From: Hetaerina americana
Lineage: Eukaryota > Arthropoda > Insecta > Odonata > Calopterygidae
Reading direction: 5' to 3'
NCBI GenBank assembly: GCA_022747635.1
Contig: JAKTNV010000617.1
Span: 1-64,000 of the forward strand
Length of the DNA stretch: 64,000 nt
Shown: positions 47,661 through 60,006 of the stretch, in pieces
Position numbering within the stretch: the stretch's first letter is position 1
How the letters are laid out: each line of letters begins with the position of its first letter
The notes under the pieces: model-generated
What the model was told of the DNA's origin: nothing
The model's database searches: none
Seen by the model: only the letters and a program-made list of their open reading frames with translations
Position numbers and translations under genes: made by a program

Positions 47661-50600
47661 ACAATCTTCTGTTTTTGAGTGAATGTTTGAGGTGTTTAGA
47701 AGGCATTTATTTCATTTTTAGAAAATTTAATTTTTCACATTTTTCCATGAAAAGAGCCAATACCCCCCCTTTGGGTTCTAAGTGAAAATCTCACTCGAAA
47801 CAAATCAAACAAAAATGTATCCAAGGTGTGTATTGTTGTTCATTTTTATCAAAGAAACAAAATAAAACCCAGAAAGAATCCTGAAAGACATGAAAGGAGC
47901 ATAAAAGATGCTTCAGCGAAAGTGTTTATGTTACTAAAAGAGCCCAAATTTCTAAAAATATTGCGAAAAACAACAATCTTCTGTTTTAGAGTGAATGTTT
48001 GAGGTGTTTAGAAGGCATTTATTTCATTTTTAGAAAATTTAATTTTTCACATTTTTCCATGAAAAGTGCCAATACCCGCCCTTTGGGTTCTAGGTGAAAA
48101 TCTCACTCGACACAAATCAAAGAAAAATGTTTCCATGGTGTTTATTGTTGTTCATTTTCATCAAATAAACAAAATAAAACCCAGAATGAATCCTGAAAGA
48201 CAATAAAAGATCATAAAAGATGCTTCAGCCCAGGTGTTAATGTTACTAAAAGAGCCCAAATTTCTAAAAATATTGCGAAAAACAACAATCTTCTGTTTTA
48301 GAGTGAATGTTTGAGGTGTTTTGAAGGCATTTATTTCATTTTTAGAAAAATTAATTTTTCACATTTTTCCATGAAAAGTGCCAATACCCCCCCCTTTGGG
48401 TTCTAGGTGAAAATCTCACTCGACACAAATCAATCAAAAATGTATCCAAAGTGTGTATTGTTTTTCATTTCCATCAAATAAACAAAATAAAACCCAGAAT
48501 GTATCCTGAAAGACAATAAATGATCATAAAAGATGCTTCTGCCCAGGTGTTAATGTTACTAAAAGAGCCCAAATTTCTAAAAATATTGCGAAAAACAACA
48601 ATCTTCTGTTTTTGAGTGGATGTTTGAGGTGTTTAGAAGGCATTTATTTCATTTTTAGAAAATTTAATTTTTCACATTTTTCCATGAAAAATGCCAATAC
48701 CCCCCCTTGGGTTCTAGGTGAAAATCTAACTTGACACAAATCAAACAATAATGTTTCCATGGTGTGTATTGTTGTTCATTTTCATCAAATAAACTAAATA
48801 AAACCCAGAATGTATCCTGAGAGACAATAAAAGATCATAAAAGATGCTTCAGCCCAGGTGTTAATGTTACTAAAAGAGCCCAAATTTCTAAAAATATTGC
48901 GAAAAACAACAATCTTCTGTTTTAGAGTGAATGTTTTAGGTGTTTAGAAGGTATTTATTTAATTTTTAGAAAATTTATTTTTTCACATTTTTCCATGAAA
49001 AGTGCCAATACCCCCCCCTTTGGGTTCTAGGTGAAAATCTCACTCGACACAGATCAAACAAAAATGTTTCCATGGTGTGTATTGTTGTTCATTTTCATCA
49101 AATTAACAAAATAAAACCCAGAATTAATCTTGAAAGACAAGAAAAGAGCATAAAAGTTGCTTCAGCGAAAGTGTTAATGTTACTAAAAGAGCCCAAATTT
49201 CTAAAAATATTGCGAAAAACAACAATCTTCTGTTTTAGAGTGAATGTTTGAGGTGTTTAGAAGGCATTTATTTCATTTTTAGAAAATTTAATTTTTTCGT
49301 ATTTTTCCATGAAAAGTGCCAATACCCCCCCCTTTGGGTTCTAGGTGAAAATCTCACTCGACACAAATCAAACAAAAATGTATCCAAGGTGTGTATTGTT
49401 GTTCATTTTCATCAAATAAACAAAATAAAACCCAGAATGAATCCTGAAAGACAATAAAAGATCATAAAAGATGCTTCAGCCCAAGTGTTAATGTTACTAA
49501 AAGAGCCCAAATTTCTAAAAATATTGCGAAAAACAACAATCTTCTGTTTTAGAGTGAATGTTTGAGGTGTTTAGAAGGCATTTATTTCATTTTTAGAAAA
49601 TTTAATTTTTTACATTTTTCCATGAAAAGTGCCAATACCCCCCCTTTGGGTTCTAGGTGAAAATCTAACTTGACACAAATCAAACAATAATGTTTCCATG
49701 GTGTGTATTGTTGTTCATTTTCATCAAATAAACAAAATAAAACCCAGATATAATCCTGAAAGACATGAAATGAGAATAAAAGATGCTTCAGCGCAAGTGT
49801 TAATTTTACTAAAAGAGCCCAAATTTCTAAAAATATTGCGAAAAACAACAATCTTCTGTTTTAGAGTGAATGTTTGAGGTGTTTAGAAGGCATTTATTTC
49901 ATTTTTAGAAAATTTAATTTTTTACATTTTTCCATGAAAAGTGCCAATACCCCCCCTTTGGGTTCTAGGTGAAAATCTAACTTGACACAAATCAAACAAT
50001 AATGTTTCCATGGTGTGTATTGTTGTTCATTTTCATCAAATAAACAAAATTAAACCCAGAATGTATCCTGAAAGACAATAAAAGATCATAAAAGATGCTT
50101 CAGCCCAGGTGTTAATGTTACTAAAAGAGCCCAAATTTCTAAAAATATTGAGAAAAACAACAATCTTCTGTTTTAGAGTGAATGTTTGAGGTGTTTAGAA
50201 GGCATTTATTTCATTTTTAGAAAATTTAATTTTTCACATTTTTCCATGAAAAGTGCCAATACCCCCCCTTTGGGTTCTAGGTGAAAATCTAACTTGACAC
50301 AAATCAAACAATAATGTTTCCATGGTGTGTATTGTTGTTCATTTTCATCAAATAAACAAAATAAAACCCAGAATGAATCCTGAAAGACAATAAAAGATCA
50401 TAAAAGATGCTTCAGCCCAAGTGTTAATGTTACTAAAAGAGCCAAAATTTCTAAAAATATTGCGAAAAACAACAATCTTCTGTTTTTGAGTGAATGTTTG
50501 AGGTGTTTAGAAGGCATTTATTTCATTTTTAGAAAATTTAATTTTTCACATTTTTCCATGAAAAGTGCCAATACCCCCCCCCTTTGGGTTCTAGGTGAAA

Positions 50601-51113
50601 ATCTCACTCGACACAAATCAAACAAAAATGTTTCCATTGTGTGTATTGTTGTTCATTTTCATCAAATAAACAAAATAAAACCCAGATATAATCCTGAAAG
50701 ACAATAAAAGATCATAACAGATGCTTCAGCGCAAGTGTTAATGTTACTGAAAGAGCCCAAATTTCTAAAAATATTGCGAAAAACAACAATCTTCTGTTTT
50801 AGAGTGAATGTTTTAGGTGTTTAGAAGGTATTTATTTCATTTTTAGAAAATTTAATTTTTCACATTTTTCCATGAAAAGTGCCAATACCCCCCCCTTTGG
50901 GTTCTAGGTGAAAATCTCACTCGACACAAATCAAACAAAAATGTTTCCATGGTGTGTATTGTTGTTCATTTTCATCAAATTAACAAAATAAAACCCAGAA
51001 TTAATCTTGAAAGACAAGAAACGAGCATAAAAGTTGCTTCAGCGAAAGTGTTAATGTTACTAAAAGAAACCAAATTTCTAAAAATATTGCGAAAAACAAC
51101 AATCTTCTGTTTT

Positions 51114-51408
51114 AGAGTGAATGTTTGAGGTGTTTAGAAGGCATTTATTTCATTTTTAGAAAATTTAATTTTTAACATTTTTCCATTCCCTTTGGGTTCT
51201 AGGTGAAAATCTCACTCGACAAAAATCAAACAAAAATGTTTCCATTGTGTGTATTGTTGTTCATTTTCATCAAATAAACAAAATAAAACCCAGATATAAT
51301 CCTGAAAGACATGAAATGAGCATAAAAGATGCTTCAGCCCAGGTGTTAATGTTACTTAAAAAGCCCAAATTTCTAAAAATATTGCGAAAAACAACAATCT
51401 TCTGTTTT
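51114..51408 (+). repeat. Shortened monomer (295 bp), C-tract region deleted
   Basis: After TTTTTAACATTTTTCCATT the unit goes directly to CCCTTTGGG. It has lost ATGAAAAGTGCCAATACC and most of the C-tract, so the hairpin arm GAAAA is gone. The same form is in the duplicate near 61,315-61,609. Confidence 0.9.
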
Positions 51409-51717
51409 AGAGTGAATGGTTGAGGTGTTTAGAAGGCATTTATTTCATTTTTAGAAAATTTAATTTTTCACATTTTTCCATGAAAAGTGCCAATACCCCC
51501 CCTTTGGGTTCTAGGTGAAAATCTCACTTGACGCAAATCAAACAAAAATGTTTCCATGGTGTGTATTGTTGTTCATTTTCATCAAATAAACAAAATAAAA
51601 CCCAGAATTAATCCTGAAAGACAAGAAATGAGCATAAAAGTTGCTTCAGCGAAAGTGTTAATGTTACTAAAAGAGCCCAAATTTCTAAAAATATTGCGAA
51701 AAACAATCTTCTGTTTT
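51409..51717 (+). repeat. Example of sub-family F monomer (309 bp, AAC deletion)
   Basis: This unit is marked by TTAATCCTGAAAGACAAG, AAAGTTGCTTCAGCGAAAG and a 3-bp loss that turns AAAAACAACAATC into AAAAACAATC. The shortened form also occurs near 10,451, 12,643, 14,205, 22,031, 25,157, 27,656, 43,598, 53,262, 54,808, 56,992, 58,800, 59,425, 61,904 and 63,457. This copy also has AATGGTTGAGG in the anchor, shared only with the twin near 61,610. Confidence 0.82.
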
Positions 51718-53042
51718 AGAGTGAATGTTTGAGGTGTTTAGAAGGCATTTATTTCATTTTTAGAAAATTTAATTTTTCACATTTTTCATGAAAAGTGCCA
51801 ATACCCCCCCCCTTTGGGTTCTAGGTGAAAATCTCACTCGACTCAAATCAAACAAAAATGTATCCAAGGTGTGTATTGTTGTTCATTTTCATCAAATAAA
51901 CAAAATAAAACCCAGAATGAAGCCTAGAAGACAATAAAAGATCATAAAAGATGCTTCAGAGAAAGTGTTAATGTTACTAAAAGAGCCCAAATTTCTAAAA
52001 ATATTGCGAAAAACAACAATCTACTGTTTTAGAGTGAATGTTTGAGGTGTTTAGAAGGCATTTATTTCATTTTTAGAAAATTTTATTTTTCACATTTTTC
52101 CATGAAAAGTGCCAATACCCCTTTGGGTTTAAGGTGAAAATCTCACTTGACACAAATCAAACAAAAATGTTTCCATGGTGTGTATTGTTGTTCATTTTCA
52201 TCAAATAAACAAAATAAAACCCAGAATTAATCTTGAAGGACAAGAAATGAGCATAAAAGTTGCTTCAGAGAAAGTGTTAATGTTACTAAAAGAGCCCAAA
52301 TTTCTAAAAATATTGCGAAAAACAACAATCTACTGTTTTAGAGTGAATGTTTGAGGTGTTTAGAAGGCATTTATTTCATTTTTAGAAAATTTTATTTTTC
52401 ACCTTTTTCCATGAAAAGTGCCAATACCCCCCCCTTTGGGTTCTAGGTGAAAATCTCACTCGACACAAATCAAACAAAAATGTATCCAAGGTGTGTATTG
52501 TTGTTCATTTTCATCAAATAAACAAAATAAAACCCAGAATGAATCCTGAAAGACATGAAAGGAGCATAAAAGATGCTTCAGCGAAAGTGTTAATGTTACT
52601 AAAAGAGCCAAAATTTCTAAAAATATTGCGAAAAACAACAATCTTCTGTTTTAGAGTGAATGTTTGAGGTGTTTAGAAGGCATTTATTTCATTTTTAGAA
52701 AATTTAATTTTTTACATTTTTCCATGAAAAGTGCCAATACCCCCCCTTTGGGTTCTAGGTGAAAATCTCACTCGACACAAATCAAACAAAAATGTTTCCA
52801 TGGTGTGTATTGTTATTCATTTTCATCAAATAAACAAAATAAAACCCAGAATTAATCTTGAAGGACAAGAAATGAGCATAAAAGTTGCTTCAGAGAAAGT
52901 GTTAAAGTTACCAAAAGAGCCCAAATTTCTAAAAATATTGCGGAAAACAACAATCTTCTGTTTTAGAGTGAATGTTTGAGGTGTTTAGAAGGCATTTATT
53001 TCATTTTTAGAAAATTTAATTTTTCACATTTTTCCATGAAAA

Positions 53043-54000
53043 GTGCATATACCCCCCCTTTGGGTTCTAGGTGAAAATCTCACTTGACGCAAATCAAACA
53101 AAAATGTTTCCATGGTGTGTATTGTTGTTCATTTTCATCAAATAAACAAAATAAAACCCAGAATTAATCCTGAAAGACAAGAAATGAGCAAAAAGTTGCT
53201 TAAGCGAAAGTGTTAATGTTACTAAAAGAGCCCAAATTTCTAAAAATATTGCGAAAAACAATCTTCTGTTTTAGAGAGAATGTTTGAGATGTTAAGAAGG
53301 CATTTATTTCATTTTTAGAAAATTTAATTTTTCACAGTTTTCCATGAAAAGTGCCAATACCCCCTTTGGGTTCTAGGTGAAAATCTCACTCGACACAAAT
53401 CAAACAAAAATGTATCCAAGGTGTGTATTGTTGTTCATTTTCATCAAAAAAAACAAAATAAAACCCAGAATGAATCCTGAAAGACAATAAAAGATCATAA
53501 AAGATGCTTCAGCCCAAGTGTTAATGTTACTAAAAGAGCCAAAATTTCTAAAAAAATTGCGAAAAACAACAATCTTCTGTTTTAAAGTGAATGTTTGAGG
53601 TGTTTAGAAGGCATTTATTTCATTTTTAGAAAATTTAATTTTTCACATTTTTCCATGAAAAGAGCCAATACCCCCCCCTTTGGGTTCTAGGTGAAAATCT
53701 CACTCGACACAAATCAAACAAAAATGTATCCAAGGTGTGTATTGTTGTTCATTTTCATCAAATAAACAAAATAAAACCCAGAATGAATCCTGAAAGACAT
53801 GAAAGGAGCATAAAAGATGCTTCAGCGAAAGTGTTAATGTTACTAAAAGAGCCAAAATTTCTAAAAATATTGCGAAAAACAACAATCTTCTGTTTTAGAG
53901 TGAATGTTTGAGGTGTTTAGAAGGCATTTATTTCATTTTTAGAAAATTTAATTTTTCACATTTTTCCATGAAAAGTGCCAATACCCGCCCTTTGGGTTCT
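53043..54000 (+). repeat. Three-unit block, partner 54,599-55,555
   Basis: The series CTTGACGC with sub-family F segment, then CACAGTTTTCC with a short C-tract, then the GAGCCAATACC unit, is repeated about 1,555 bp (5 units) downstream. CACAGTTTTCC marks a unit found near 53,334, 54,887, 57,071, 58,878, 59,501 and 63,535 and nowhere earlier, so this lineage is confined to the right end of the window. Confidence 0.77.
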
Positions 54001-57000
54001 AGGTGAAAATCTCACTCGACACAAATCAAACAAAAATGTTTCCATGGTGTGTATTGTTGTTCATTTTCATCAAATAAACAAAATAAAACCCAGAAATAAT
54101 CCTGAAAGACATGAAATGAGCATAAAAGATGCTTCAGCGCAAGTGTTAATTTTACTAAAAGAGCCCAAATTTCTAAAAATATTGCGAAAAACAACAATCT
54201 TCTGTTTTAGAGTGAATGTTTGAGGTGTTTAGAAGGCATTTATTTCATTTTTAGAAAATTTAATTTTTCACATTTTTCCATGAAAAGTGCCAATACGCCT
54301 TTGGGTTCTAGGTGAAAATCTCACTCGACACAAATCAAACAAAAATATATCCAAGGTGTGTATTGTTGTTCATTTTCATCAAATAAACAAAATAAAACCC
54401 AGAATGTATCCTGAAAGACTATAAATTATCATTAAAGATGCTTCAGCCCAGGTGTTAATGTTACTAAAAGAGCCCAAATTTCTAAAAATATTGCGAGAAA
54501 CAACAATCTTCTGTTTTAGAGTGAATGTTTGAGGTGTTTAGAAGGCATTTATTTCATTTTTAGAAAATTTAATTTTTCACATTTTTCCATGAAAAGTGCA
54601 AATACCCCCCCTTTGGGTTCTAGGTGAAAATCTCACTTGACGCAAATCAAACAAAAATGTTTCCATGGTGTGTATTGTTGTTCATTTTCATCAAATAAAC
54701 AAAATAAAACCCAGAATTAATCCTGAAAGACAAGAAATGAGCATAAAAGTTGCTTCAGCGAAAGTGTTAATGTTACTAAAAGAGCCCAAATTTCTAAAAA
54801 TATTGCGAAAAACAATCTTCTGTTTTAGAGTGAATGTTTGAGGTGTTTAGAAGGCATTTATTTCATTTTTAGAGAATTTAATTTTTCACAGTTTTCCATG
54901 AAAAGTGCCAATACCCCCTTTGGGTTCTAGGTGAAAATCTCACTCGACACAAATCAAACAAAAATGTATCCAAGGTGTGTATTGTTGTTCATTTTCATCA
55001 AATAAACAAAATAAAACCCAGAATGAATCCTGAAAGACAATAAAAGATCATAAAAGATGCTTCAGCCCAAGTGTTAATGTTACTAAAAGAGCCAAAATTT
55101 CTAAAAAAATTGCGAAAAACAACAATCTTCTGTTTTAAAGTGAATGTATTAGGTGTTTAGAAGGCATTTATTTCATTTTTAGAAAATTTAATTTTTCACA
55201 TTTTTCCATGAAAAGAGCCAATACCCCCCCCCCTTTGGGTTTTAGGTGAAAATCTCACTTGACACAAATCAAACATAAATGTTTCCATGGTGTGTATTGT
55301 TGTTCATTTTCATCAAATAAACAAAATAAAACCCAGAATGAATCCTGAAAGACATGAAAGGAGCATAAAAGATGCTTCAGCGAAAGTGTTAATGTTACTA
55401 AAAGTGCCAAAATTTCTAAAAATATTGCGAAAAACAACAATCTTCTGTTTTAGAGTGAATGTTTGAGGTGTTTAGAAGGCATTTATTTCATTTTTAGAAA
55501 ATTTAATTTTTCACATTTTTCCATGAAAAGTGCCAATACCCGCCCTTTGGGTTCTAGGTGAAAATCTCACTCGACACAAATCAAACAAATATGTTTCCAT
55601 GGTGTTTATTGTTGTTCATTTTCATCAAATAAACAAAATAAAACCCAGAATTAATCCTGAAAGACAAGAAATGAGCATAAAAGTTGTTTCAGCGAAAGTG
55701 TTTATGTTACTAAAAGAGCCCAAATTTCTAAAAATATTGCGAAAAACAAAAATCTTCTGTTTTAGAGTGAATGTTTGAGGTGTTTAGAAGGCATTTATTT
55801 CATTTTTAGAAAATTTAATTTTTCACATTTTTCCATGAAAAGGGCCAATACCCCCCCCTTTGGGTCCTAGGTGAAAATCTCACTTGACACAAATCAAAAA
55901 AAAATGTTTCCAGGGTGTATATTGTTGTTCATTTTCATCAAATAAACAAAATAAAACCCAGAATGAATCCTGAAAGACAATAAAAGATCATAAAAGATGC
56001 TTCAGCCCAGGTGTTAATGTTACTAAAAGAGCCCAAATTTCTAAAAATATTGAGAAAAACAACAATCTTCTGTTTTAGAGTGAATGTTTGAGGTGTTTAG
56101 AAGTCATTTCATTCATTTTTAGAAAATTTAATTTTTCACATTTTTCCATGAAAAGTGCCAATACCCCCCCTTTGGGTTCTAGGTGAAAATCTCACTCGAA
56201 ACAAATCAAACAAAAATGTATCCAAGGTGTGTATTGTTGTTCATTTTCATCAAATAAACAAAATAAAACCCAGAATGTATCCTGAAAGACAATAAATGAT
56301 CATAAAAGATGCTTCAGCCCAGGTGTTAATGTTACTAAAAGAGCCCAAATTTCTAAAAATATTGCGAAAAACAACAATCTTCTGTTTTAAAGTGAAATTT
56401 TGAGGTGTTTAGAAGGCATTTATTTCATTTTTAGAAAATTTAATTTTTCACATTTTTCCATGAAAAGTGCCAATACCCCCCCCCTTTGGGTTTTAGGTGA
56501 AAATCTCACTTGACACAAATCATAAAAAATGTTTCCATGGTGTGTATTGTTGTTCATTTCATCAAATAAACAAAATAAAACCCAGAATGAATCCTGAAAG
56601 ACAATAAAAGATCATAAAAGATGCTTCAGCCCAGGTGTTAATGTTACTAAAAGAGCCCAAATTTCTAAAAATATTGCGAAAAACAACAATCTTCTGTTTT
56701 AGAGTGAATGTTTGAGGTGTTTAGAAGGCATTTATTTCATTTTTAGAAAATTTAATTTTTCACATATTTCCATGAAAAGTGCATATACCCCCCCTTTGGG
56801 TTCTAGGTGAAAATCTCACTTGACGCAAATCAAACAAAAATGTTTCCATGGTGTGTATTGTTGTTCATTTTCATCAAATAAACAAAATAAAACCCAGAAT
56901 TAATCCTGAAAGACAAGAAATGAGCATAAAAGTTGCTTCAGCGAAAGTGTTAATGTTACTAAAAGAGCCCAAATTTCTAAAAATATTGCGAAAAACAATC

Positions 57001-57009
57001 TTCTGTTTT

Positions 57010-57259
57010 AGAGTGAATGTTTGAGGTGTTTAGAAGGCATTTATTTCATTTTTAGAAAATTTAATTTTTCACAGTTTTCCATGAAAAGTGCCAATACCGA
57101 AATACCGTTGTTCATTTTCATCAAATAAACAAAATAAAACCCAGAATGAATCCTGAAAGACAATAAAAGATCATAAAAGATGCTTCAGCCCAGGTGTTAA
57201 TGTTACTAAAAGAGCCCAAATTTCTAAAAATATTGCGAAAAACAACAATCTTCTGTTTT
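57010..57259 (+). repeat. Most aberrant monomer (250 bp) with internal deletion and filler
   Basis: After GCCAATACC the sequence reads GAAATACCG and then joins TTGTTCATTTTC. The C-tract, TTTGGG, GTGAAAATCTCAC, the CGACAC block and the CCATGG/CCAAGG block are missing, and 8-9 bases not found elsewhere at this point fill the join. It is the only unit of this form in the window. The loss explains why the flanking related segments near 55.9 and 57.7 kb are about 1,807 bp apart and not a whole number of units. Confidence 0.92.
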
Positions 57260-58990
57260 AGAGTGAATGTTTGAGGTGTTTAGAAGGCATTTATTTCATT
57301 TTTAGAAAATTTAATTTTTCACATTTTTCCATGAAAAGTGCCAATACCCCCCCTTTGGGTTCTAGGTGAAAATCTCACTCGACACAAATCAAACAAAAAT
57401 GTATCCAAGGTGTGTATTGTTGTTAATTTTCATCAAATTAACAAAATTAAACCCAGAATTAATCCTGAAAGACAAGAAATGAGCATAAAAGTTGCTTCAG
57501 CGAAAGTGTTAATGTTACTAAAAGAGCTCAAATTTCTAAAAATATTGCGAAAAAAACCAAATCTTCTGTTTTAGAGTGAATGTTTGAGGTGTTTAGAAGG
57601 CATTTATTTCATTTTTAGAAAATTTAATTTTTCACATTTTTCCATGAAAAGTGCCAATACCCCCCCTTTGGGTTCTAGGTGAAAATCTCACTTGACACAA
57701 ATCAAACAAAAATGTTTCCATGGTGTATATTGTTGTTCATTTTCATCAAATAAACAAAATAAAACCCAGAATGAATCCTGAAAGACAATAAAAGATCATA
57801 AAAGATGCTTCAGCCCAGGTGTTAATGTTACTAAAAGAGCCCAAATTTCTAAAAATATTGCGAAAAACAACAATCTTCTGTTTTAGAGTGAATGTTTGAG
57901 GTGTTTAGAAGTCATTTCATTCATTTTTAGAAAATTTAATTTTTCACATTTTTCCATGAAAAGTGCCAATACCCCCCCTTTGGGTTCTAGGTGAAAATCT
58001 CACTCGAAACAAATCAAACAAAAATGTATCCAAGGTGTGTATTGTTGTTCATTTTCATCAAATAAACAAAATAAAACCCAGAATGTATCCTGAAAGACAA
58101 TAAATGATCATAAAAGATGCTTCAGCCCAGGTGTTAATGTTACTAAAAGAGCCCAAATTTCTAAAAATATTGCGAAAAACAACAATCTTCTGTTTTAAAG
58201 TGAATGTTTGAGGTGTTTAGAAGGCATTTATTTCATTTTTAGAAAATTTAATTTTTCACATTTTTCCATGAAAAATGCCTATACCCCCCCTTTGGGTTCT
58301 AGGTGAAAATCTAACTTGACACAAATCAAACAATAATGTTTCCATGGTGTGTATTGTTGTTCATTTTCATCAAATAAACAAAATAAAACCCAGAATGTAT
58401 CCTGAAAGACAATAAATGATCATAAAAGTTGCTTCAGCGAAAGTGTTAATGTTACTAAAAGAGCCCAAATTTCTAAAAATATTGAGAAAAACAACAATCT
58501 TCTGTTTTAGAGTGAATGTTTGAGGTGTTTAGAAGGCATTTATTTCATTTTTAGAAAATTTAATTTTTTACATTTTTCCATGAAATGTGCCAATACCCCC
58601 CCTTTGGGTTCTAGGTGAAAATCTCACTCGACACAAATCAAACAAAAATGTATCCAAGGTGTGTATTGTTGTTCTTTTTCATCAAATAAACAAAATAAAA
58701 CCCAGAATGAATCCTGAAAGACAATAAAAGATCATAAAAGATGCTTCAGCCCAAGTGTTAATGTTACTAAAAGAGCCCAAATTTCTAAAAATATTGCGAA
58801 AAACAATCTTCTGTTTTAGAGTGAATGTTTGAGGTGTTTAGAAGGCATTTATTTCATTTTTAGAAAATTTAATTTTTCACAGTTTTCCATGAAAAGTGCC
58901 AATACCCCCTTTGGGTTCTAGGTGAAAATCTCACTCGACACAAATCAAACAAAAATGTATCCAAGGTGTGTATTGTTGTTCATTTTCATC

Positions 58991-59000
58991 AAAAAAAAAA
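58991..59000 (+). repeat. Expanded A-run (10 A) in a TCATCAAATAAAC context
   Basis: TCATC is followed by ten As and CAAAATAAAAC where ordinary units read TCATCAAATAAACAAAATA. The related units near 53,446 and 63,647 have 8 and 9 As. The base change T to A and the length growth are therefore shared by descent, with run length still changing. Confidence 0.8.
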
Positions 59001-60006
59001 CAAAATAAAACCCAGAATGAATCCTGAAAGACAATAAAAGATCATAAAAGATGCTTCAGCCCAAGTGTTAATGTTACTAAAAGAGCCAAAATTTCTAAAA
59101 AAATTGCGAAAAACAACAATCTTCTGTTTTAAAGTGAATGTTTGAGGTGTTTAGAAGGCATTTATTTCATTTTTAGAAAATTTAATTTTTCACATTTTTC
59201 CATGAAAAGAGCCAATACCCCCCCCCTTTGGGTTCTAGGTGAAAATCTCACTCGACACAAATCAAACAAAAATGTATCCAAGGTGTGTATTGTTGTTCAT
59301 TTTCATCAAATAAACAAAATAAAACCCAGAATGAATCCTGAAAGACATGAAAGGAGCATAAAAGATGCTTCAGCGAAAGTGTTAATGTTACTAAAAGAGC
59401 CCAAATTTCTAAAAATATTGCGAAAAACAATCTTCTGTTTTAGAGTGAATGTTTGAGGTGTTTAGAAGGCATTTATTTCATTTTTAGAAAATTTAATTTT
59501 TCACAGTTTTCCATGAAAAGTGCCAATACCCCCTTTGGGTTCTAGGTGAAAATCTCACTCGACACAAATCAAACAAAAATGTATCCAAGGTGTGTATTGT
59601 TGTTCATTTTCATCAAATAAACAAAATAAAACCCAGAATGAATCCTGAAAGACATGAAAGGAGCATAAAAGATGCTTCAGCGAAAGTGTTAATGTTACTA
59701 AAAGTGCCAAAATTTCTAAAAATATTGCGAAAAACAACAATCTTCTGTTTTAGAGTGAATGTTTGAGGTGTTTAGAAGGCATTTATTTCATTTTTAGAAA
59801 ATTTAATTTTTCACATTTTTCCATGAAAAGTGCCAATACCCGCCCTTTGGGTTCTAGGTGAAAATCTCACTCGACACAAATCAAGAAAAAATGTTTCCAT
59901 GGTGTGTATTGTTGTTCATTTTCATCAAATAAACAAAATAAAACCCAGAATTAATCCTGAAAGACAAGAAATGAGCATAAAAGTTGCTTCAGCCCAGGTG
60001 TTAATG

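Larger units (their letters stand above)
49806..53798 (+). repeat. 4-kb near-identical duplication, copy 1 (partner 60,007-64,000)
   Basis: About 13 units match the sequence 10,201-10,202 bp downstream almost base for base. Reading both copies I found four differences: A/G at 51,361/61,562, A/T at 51,931/62,132, T/A at 52,709/62,910, and an A-run of 8 against 9 near 53,446. Private markers include AAGAAACCAAATTTC, TTCCATTCCCTTTGGG, AATGGTTGAGG, AAGCCTAGAAG, CACCTTTTTCC and GTTATTCATTTTC. The left break lies at GTTAATTTTAC/GTTAATGTTAC. The right end is not reached in the window. Confidence 0.93.
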
